Assembly (NCBI GenBank): GCA_902527265.1
Contig: CABZNY010000011.1
Span: forward strand, 1 to 38,815
Direction: 5' to 3'
Source: an uncultured Pelagibacteraceae bacterium
GTDB lineage: Bacteria > Pseudomonadota > Alphaproteobacteria > Pelagibacterales > Pelagibacteraceae
Length of the DNA: 38,815 nt
Position 1 is the stretch's first letter. Each line of letters starts with the position of its first letter. The notes beneath the pieces are model-generated. The model ran no database searches. It saw only the letters and a program-made list of their open reading frames with translations, and was not told the DNA's origin. Both the position numbers and the translations under genes were made by a program. Shown here in pieces: positions 34,051-38,815 of the stretch.

Positions 34051-34929
34051 TTACTTAATTTTCTTCAAAAAAAAATCGGTTAAATGTTTAATAGTTTCCT
34101 TTGGATTTTGCTCTGGAATGAAGTGACCTGAATTTATAGGATAACCTATAACTTTTCTTTTAGTATATCTTTGCCAAATTTTTATTGGTTTGAACTGCTT
34201 TCCAATTACTCCCTTGCTTCCCCATAACACTTGGACTGGAATATTTAGTTTTTTCTTTCTATCTTTTTTGTCATGATCCAAATCAATAGTCGCAGACGCC
34301 CTATAATCTTCACAAGACCCATGAATTCTTTTTTGTTGCTTGAAACATTTTAAATAATTTTCTTCAACTTTTCCAAATTTGTGATTACCTGACCATTTAT
34401 CTAAACAACTTTTCATCCATTTACGTGGATCGCTCATTATCATTTTCTCAGGTAACCATTTTGGTTGAATTAAAAAAAACCAATGAAAGTAAGCTTTTGC
34501 GAAATCTCTCGTCGTTAGTTCGTACATATCTAATGTTGGACAAATATCTAAAACACTAAGAGCTATTATATTTTTTCTATGGTCTCTTGCTAACCTGTGA
34601 GCAACTCTTCCACCTCTATCATGTCCCGCAACAAAAAATTTGTTAAACCCTAATTTTATCATCATCTGTTTCATATCACTTGCCATTTCTCTTTTTGAGT
34701 AGTTGTAATGTTTGCTATCTGATGCTGGAGCAAGACTATTTCCATATCCTCTCAAATCTGCAGCAACCACTGTAAATCTTTTAGATAACTCAGGGGCTGT
34801 TTTGTGCCACATTAAATGTGTTTGTGGATATCCGTGTAGTAAAAGTAATGGTGGACCTTCACCACCAACTCTACAAAAAACCTTGCCCTTTTTTACCTTT
34901 ACGTACTTTGACTTAAAACCATTAAACAT
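34051..34929 (-). CDS. Alpha/beta hydrolase, haloacetate (fluoroacetate) dehalogenase-like
   Basis: This 292-residue cytosolic hydrolase aligns by eye with fluoroacetate dehalogenases. Nucleophile D104 with carboxylate-binding R105 and R108 appear in AGHDRGGRVAHRLA; D128 lies in LSVLDICPT; H149 and W150 of the halide pocket in AKAYFHWFF; Y209 in IHGSCEDYRASATIDL; and the base H269 in NSGHFIPEQNP. That is the whole residue set reported for the Burkholderia FA1 enzyme, nearly in the same numbering. It would hydrolyse a haloacetate to glycolate and halide. Epoxide hydrolase is the alternative, but it usually has two lid tyrosines, which I do not see at those places. Confidence 0.8.
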   Translation of the reverse strand: MFNGFKSKYVKVKKGKVFCRVGGEGPPLLLLHGYPQTHLMWHKTAPELSKRFTVVAADLRGYGNSLAPASDSKHYNYSKREMASDMKQMMIKLGFNKFFVAGHDRGGRVAHRLARDHRKNIIALSVLDICPTLDMYELTTRDFAKAYFHWFFLIQPKWLPEKMIMSDPRKWMKSCLDKWSGNHKFGKVEENYLKCFKQQKRIHGSCEDYRASATIDLDHDKKDRKKKLNIPVQVLWGSKGVIGKQFKPIKIWQRYTKRKVIGYPINSGHFIPEQNPKETIKHLTDFFLKKIK

Positions 34930-35034
34930 GCTTAATAATATGAATTTTTCAAAGTATAACTAATGAAAGCTTAGTATCAATATTAATAATATTTAATTTG
35001 AATTTACTTAGTGCACCTGTATAAATTCGGATTT
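34930..35034. promoter_or_regulatory. Divergent gap between hydrolase and GMP reductase
   Basis: These 105 AT-rich bases separate two divergent genes, so promoters for both should lie here. I see no clear operator, riboswitch-like structure or terminator. Confidence 0.3.
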
Positions 35035-36069
35035 GTGAGAATTGAAGAAGAATTAAAACTAGATTATTCAGACGTCCTTTTTAGACCTAAAAGAAGTACG
35101 CTACAAAGTCGTAAAGATGTAAATCTTTTAAGAACATACAGATTTAAATATAGTAAAAATGAGTGGTCGGGTATTCCAATAATGGCTGCAAATATGGATG
35201 GGGTCGGAGAGCTTGGAGTAGCTGAGAAATTATCTGAATATGGCATGATTACATGTTTAACTAAACAACATGATGTAAAAAAAATAAAGCAATTTAAAAA
35301 AATTAAATCTATTTATAAAAATATAGCTATTAGCATTGGTACTAAAAAAGAAGATTTTGAAAATTTAAACAAAGTTTTAAGAGAATTTGGATTTATAAAG
35401 TTCATTTGTATTGATGTTGCTAATGGTTATTCTGAATACTTTAGTAAATTTTTAAAATCTGTAAGAGAAAAATATCCTACTAAAACTATTATTGCTGGAA
35501 ATGTGGTTACTGCAGACATGACGCAAGAACTTATTTTATCTGGTGCAGATATTGTAAAAGTTGGGATTGGTCCAGGAAGTGTTTGTACAACAAGAATTCA
35601 AACAGGAGTTGGCTACCCTCAATTAAGTGCTGTAATTGAATGTGCTGATGCAGCCCATGGTTTAGGAGCTCATATAATTGCAGATGGTGGATGTACATGT
35701 CCTGGAGATGTTTCAAAAGGTTTTGGGGGTGGTGCAGATTTTGTAATGTTAGGTGGAATGTTTGCAGGTCATGATGAAGGCAAAGGGAAAATAGTTAAAT
35801 CAAACGGCTCAAAATATATTGAATTCTACGGCTCAAGTTCTGAAACAGCAAATAAAAAGCATTATGGAGGATTATCAAATTACAGAAGCAGTGAAGGAAG
35901 AACTGTAAGAGTTAAATATAGAGGAAAAATAAAAGATACAATTCAAGATATTCTAGGTGGTGTTAGAAGCAGTTGCACTTATGTAGGTGCTCCTTCATTA
36001 AAACAATTAAGTAAATGTACTACTTTTGTAAGAGTTGCAAAACAATTTAACGATACTTTCACTAAGTAA
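35035..36069 (+). CDS. guaC: GMP reductase
   Basis: The enzyme converts GMP to IMP with NADPH, releasing ammonia, in purine salvage. The 344-residue protein matches E. coli GuaC nearly end to end: [20 protein letters not shown] at the start, [26 protein letters not shown], the active loop GPGSVCTTR with the catalytic cysteine, and [20 protein letters not shown]. The C-terminal [14 protein letters not shown] is also conserved. I choose the GTG at 35035, because E. coli GuaC begins MRIEEDLKL at the equivalent place; the GTG at 35011 adds eight residues without counterpart. The next gene starts two bases after its stop. Confidence 0.93.
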   Translation: MRIEEELKLDYSDVLFRPKRSTLQSRKDVNLLRTYRFKYSKNEWSGIPIMAANMDGVGELGVAEKLSEYGMITCLTKQHDVKKIKQFKKIKSIYKNIAISIGTKKEDFENLNKVLREFGFIKFICIDVANGYSEYFSKFLKSVREKYPTKTIIAGNVVTADMTQELILSGADIVKVGIGPGSVCTTRIQTGVGYPQLSAVIECADAAHGLGAHIIADGGCTCPGDVSKGFGGGADFVMLGGMFAGHDEGKGKIVKSNGSKYIEFYGSSSETANKKHYGGLSNYRSSEGRTVRVKYRGKIKDTIQDILGGVRSSCTYVGAPSLKQLSKCTTFVRVAKQFNDTFTK

Positions 36070-36071
36070 GT

Positions 36072-37139
36072 ATGAAGGAATACAAAATCGCCTCAATTGC
36101 TGGAGATGGTATTGGAAAAGAGGTTGTTCCAGAGGCTTTAAAAATACTTAAAGAAGTAGCAAATCAACATCAATTTAAATTAAAGATAGATGAATTTGAT
36201 TTTTCATCATGCGATTATTATGAAAAGCATGGAAAAATGCTACCTGATGATTGGAAACAACAAATTGGTAACCATGATGCAATATTTTTTGGTGCAGTAG
36301 GTATGCCAGATAAATACCCAGATCATATCACTTTATGGGATTCACTAATTAAAATTAGAAGAGAATTTGATCAATGTATAAATTTAAGACCATTTAAATT
36401 ATTTGAGGGTGTTTCTTCACCACTACGAAATAAAAAACCAGGCGACATAGACATGATAATAGTACGTGAAAATACTGAGGGCGAATATTCTTCGGTAGGT
36501 GGAAAAATGTATCAAAATACTGAAAGAGAAATTGTTATACAAGAAACTATAATGTCTAAACATGGAATAGATAGAGTTCAAAAATATGCTTTTGAATTAG
36601 CAAAAACAAGAGATAGAAAAAAATTAACTAATGCCACAAAATCAAATGGTATTTCTATAACAATGCCTTATTGGGATCAAAGATTTTATGAAAATAAAAA
36701 AGATTTTCCTGAGATAAAAACAGATCAATTTCATATCGATATTTTAGCTGCAAGATTTGTTTTAACACCAGAGTGGTTTGATGTTGTCGTAGCATCAAAT
36801 TTATTTGGAGATATTTTATCCGATTTGGGTCCAGCATGTACGGGAACAATTGGGATAGCTCCATCAGGAAATATTAATCCAACAAATAAACATCCTTCTT
36901 TATTCGAGCCTGTTCATGGATCAGCACCTGATATTGCTGGAAAAGGTATTGCAAATCCAATAGGTCAAATTTGGTCTGGCGCTATGATGTTAGATTATTT
37001 AGGCGAAAAAGAAGCTGCCACACGAATAGTAAGTTCAATCGAAAAAACTTTGCTAGAAAAACAAAATAGAACTAAAGATCTAGATGGTGATAGCAATACA
37101 AAAGAATGTGCTAATAAAATCTTAGATAATGTTATTTAA
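36072..37139 (+). CDS. Tartrate/D-malate dehydrogenase-type beta-decarboxylating dehydrogenase
   Basis: This 355-residue enzyme belongs to the isocitrate/isopropylmalate dehydrogenase superfamily. SIAGDGIGKEVVPEAL opens the fold, and PDHITLWDSLIKIRREFDQ with INLRPFKLFEGVSSPL is characteristic of the tartrate/D-malate branch, not of LeuB. IIVRENTEGEYS contains the substrate arginine, and SNLFGDILSDLGP supplies the metal aspartates. It oxidises and decarboxylates a 2-hydroxy dicarboxylate such as D-malate or tartrate with NAD. It is two bases after guaC, and its stop is one base from the AEC gene's stop on the other strand. Confidence 0.88.
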   Translation: MKEYKIASIAGDGIGKEVVPEALKILKEVANQHQFKLKIDEFDFSSCDYYEKHGKMLPDDWKQQIGNHDAIFFGAVGMPDKYPDHITLWDSLIKIRREFDQCINLRPFKLFEGVSSPLRNKKPGDIDMIIVRENTEGEYSSVGGKMYQNTEREIVIQETIMSKHGIDRVQKYAFELAKTRDRKKLTNATKSNGISITMPYWDQRFYENKKDFPEIKTDQFHIDILAARFVLTPEWFDVVVASNLFGDILSDLGPACTGTIGIAPSGNINPTNKHPSLFEPVHGSAPDIAGKGIANPIGQIWSGAMMLDYLGEKEAATRIVSSIEKTLLEKQNRTKDLDGDSNTKECANKILDNVI

Positions 37140-37140
37140 C

Positions 37141-38067
37141 TTAAGTTGTTAAATATTGAATAGCAAAAAATATGGTAGCAAATGATGCAAAAGTTGAGAT
37201 AAATAAAGCTTTTATTATATTTTCAGGACTTACATTATAAGCAGAACATAATACGACAGCTGTATGACCACATGGTGCAACACTAACAAAAAAAGCACCA
37301 GGAATTTTTTCAGGTTGCCCAGCATCAAATATAATAAAGCCGATTATCAAGAGGGTGATTGGGGAAACAACTAATTTCAATATAGATATAGAAGCAGTTA
37401 ATTTATTAATAACTTTATGTGTGTAAAAAGATAATGTGATACCAATTGCAAAAAGTCCTATAGGCGAAACACAAGCTGCCAAAACAGAAAGAACGTAGTC
37501 TATTGGCGTATCATCGATATTTATCTTAAACACAAATAGTAAAAGACCAATTAAGATTGAAAATATCATTGGATTAAGAACTATGTTCTTTATAAAGGTA
37601 GTTAATCGAATATTTTTTTTAGTAGTAAGTTCTAAAAAAAAAGCAATTACAGATAATAAAATAACCCCATCCATTAATATTATACTTGTTACTTGAGTTA
37701 TTACTTCAGTACCAAAATAGATTTTTGTAATAGGTAATAATAATGTTACATGATTTGATAGTGCTACCATCAATGCCCATATAATAGATTCTGGAATAGG
37801 TCTTTTAAAAAACTTTGATGTTAATAAAAATGTTAAAAACCCGAGACTTCCTTGCATTAAAAAATATGAAACTATCTGTTTTATATCGACTTGGCCGATT
37901 TCACTTTGAGCAACAAATTTAATTATTAAGGCAGGGACAGCCACATAGAATAAAAACAAATTTAAAACTTTTGCATTACCTAAATCAAAAATTTTAAGTT
38001 TTCCAAAAACAAAACCAAATAGTGTGATAAAAATAAAAGGTGTTAACCCAAGAAATATTGAATACAT
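37141..38067 (-). CDS. AEC-family (auxin efflux carrier-like) permease
   Basis: This 308-residue membrane protein has about ten hydrophobic segments in two halves, as in AEC transporters, which include bacterial malonate and malate permeases. FGFVFGKLKIFD and LFLFYVAVPALIIKFVA in the first half, and GLFAIGITLSFYT then APCGHTAVVLCSAYNV in the second, are family-like. It could carry a dicarboxylate used by the facing dehydrogenase, but that is a guess from position. It is four bases from the dioxygenase gene and probably cotranscribed with it. Confidence 0.88.
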   Translation of the reverse strand: MYSIFLGLTPFIFITLFGFVFGKLKIFDLGNAKVLNLFLFYVAVPALIIKFVAQSEIGQVDIKQIVSYFLMQGSLGFLTFLLTSKFFKRPIPESIIWALMVALSNHVTLLLPITKIYFGTEVITQVTSIILMDGVILLSVIAFFLELTTKKNIRLTTFIKNIVLNPMIFSILIGLLLFVFKINIDDTPIDYVLSVLAACVSPIGLFAIGITLSFYTHKVINKLTASISILKLVVSPITLLIIGFIIFDAGQPEKIPGAFFVSVAPCGHTAVVLCSAYNVSPENIIKALFISTFASFATIFFAIQYLTT

Positions 38068-38071
38068 TTTA

Positions 38072-38815
38072 TTAAAGTATGGTTATTCTATGAAGTATTC
38101 TATTGCCTTTAAACGGTGTAGCCTGGTGGAGCATGGCTCTATTATCCCAAATAGCAAGCTGATCTTTTTCCCATTCTAAAGAATATTGAAAGGTTTTTTT
38201 TGTCTGATGATTGAATAAGAATTTCTTTAGTTCTTTTTTTTGTTTAGTCATATGAGTATTAAATTTTAAAAAGTGCCCAGGGCTACAGTATATAGTTTTT
38301 TTATTTTTAATAGTTCTTATTATTTTATGTCTGGAAATCAGTTCTTTAGATATTTTTCCTTTTTCTTTTTCTCTCTCAACTGTTGTAATTGATATTGGTC
38401 CATGTGAAGAATAGATGCCTTTTAATTTTTTAAGCTTATTTTTATAATTTTTTGATAATTTTTCATAAGCTAAGTACTGTGAAGAAAAGTCAGTATTAGC
38501 AACACCTTTTTTAGGTACTAATTTTGAAAGTAACATGGTGTATCTAGGAGGTTTTTTTGTATAAGAGGAGTCTGTGTGAAATTGCTCTCCAAAGCTAGGC
38601 CCTCTGTCAGTAGATTTACGTTGTACAACAGTTATTTGAGGATATTTTTTATTTAAACCTTTCAATCTTGGATAATTAGCTGGTTTACCAAATTTTTTTG
38701 CAAAATTAAGATAATTCTTGGAAGTAAGTTTTTGTTTTGGAAAATAAATCATTCCATACTTATCAAGTGTTAATTTGATTTCTTTTAATTGCTTATTATC
38801 AATTTTATTAAGGTT
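38072..38815 (-). CDS. TauD/TfdA-family Fe(II)/2-oxoglutarate dioxygenase, partial (N-terminus beyond right edge)
   Basis: The frame is open to the window edge: 21 further codons (LNKIDNKQLKEIKLTLDKYG) lie before the internal Met at 38752, so the gene start is outside. The 247 visible residues show a TauD-like fold. The iron ligands are H and D in FHTDSSY and the distal H in HQATPF, the usual WDNRAMLH context, with the 2-oxoglutarate-binding arginine in LHRITI at the end. Such enzymes hydroxylate taurine, 2,4-D, quaternary amines or similar compounds. Substrate unknown. Confidence 0.88.
   Translation of the reverse strand, partial: NLNKIDNKQLKEIKLTLDKYGMIYFPKQKLTSKNYLNFAKKFGKPANYPRLKGLNKKYPQITVVQRKSTDRGPSFGEQFHTDSSYTKKPPRYTMLLSKLVPKKGVANTDFSSQYLAYEKLSKNYKNKLKKLKGIYSSHGPISITTVEREKEKGKISKELISRHKIIRTIKNKKTIYCSPGHFLKFNTHMTKQKKELKKFLFNHQTKKTFQYSLEWEKDQLAIWDNRAMLHQATPFKGNRILHRITIL

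Noticed and set aside
1-38815. CRISPR arrays, IS elements, prophage, tRNA or rRNA genes
   Set aside because: No direct repeats with regular spacing, no transposase or integrase frame, and no tRNA-like cloverleaf or rRNA segment were recognised.

Overview
The window is very AT-rich bacterial chromosome. Genes are packed tightly, with many 1-10 base start/stop overlaps, and no intergenic gap exceeds about 175 bases. TRAP and ABC solute transporters, short lysine/asparagine-rich proteins and the absence of rRNA, tRNA, IS elements or phage genes suggest a streamlined marine alphaproteobacterium. SAR11 (Pelagibacterales) or the HIMB59/AEGEAN-169 type are the best fits; this is inferred from gene content and style, not from a marker gene.

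Left part (1-16064). A partial NCS1 nucleobase/hydantoin transporter runs off the left edge, followed by an EamA-type exporter. A leftward run then reads BVMO-type flavin monooxygenase, FKBP-rhodanese fusion, SDR, aldehyde dehydrogenase, 3-hydroxyisobutyrate dehydrogenase, and a TRAP transporter (dctP-dctQ-dctM). Divergent from the monooxygenase is a rightward run: GMC oxidoreductase, TerC-like membrane protein, second SDR, M23 peptidase, MhpD-like hydratase and a creatinase-like M24 protein. Together these look like an uptake-and-oxidation module for an organic acid, alcohol or ketone.

Middle part (16085-26988). A leftward operon encodes a sugar-type ABC transporter (binding protein, two permeases, a small membrane protein, two different ATPases), a DhaL/DhaK-type kinase pair and a secreted heparin-lyase-I-like protein. 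Divergent from it are a xylose-isomerase-like TIM-barrel isomerase and a Gfo/Idh/MocA dehydrogenase. This is the best candidate for an undescribed system: a compact saccharide uptake and catabolism locus whose substrate is unknown. The binding-protein gene has a striking start: its good ribosome-binding site serves an ATG-AAA-AAA-TAA minicistron, and one extra A would restore a normal signal peptide. A small basic 63-residue protein follows, with an inverted-repeat leader and a strong terminator.

Right part (27043-38815). A cupin gene precedes, on the map, a long leftward run: TldD, TldE, TPR protein, histidine phosphatase, small unknown protein, aminotransferase, NAD(P)-binding protein and SOUL protein. 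Next come a haloacetate-dehalogenase-like hydrolase with the complete fluoroacetate dehalogenase residue set, GMP reductase, a tartrate/D-malate dehydrogenase-type enzyme, an AEC permease and a TauD-type dioxygenase that runs off the right edge.

In both transporter operons a terminator-like hairpin sits directly after the binding-protein gene and before the permease genes, which would give much more binding protein than permease.
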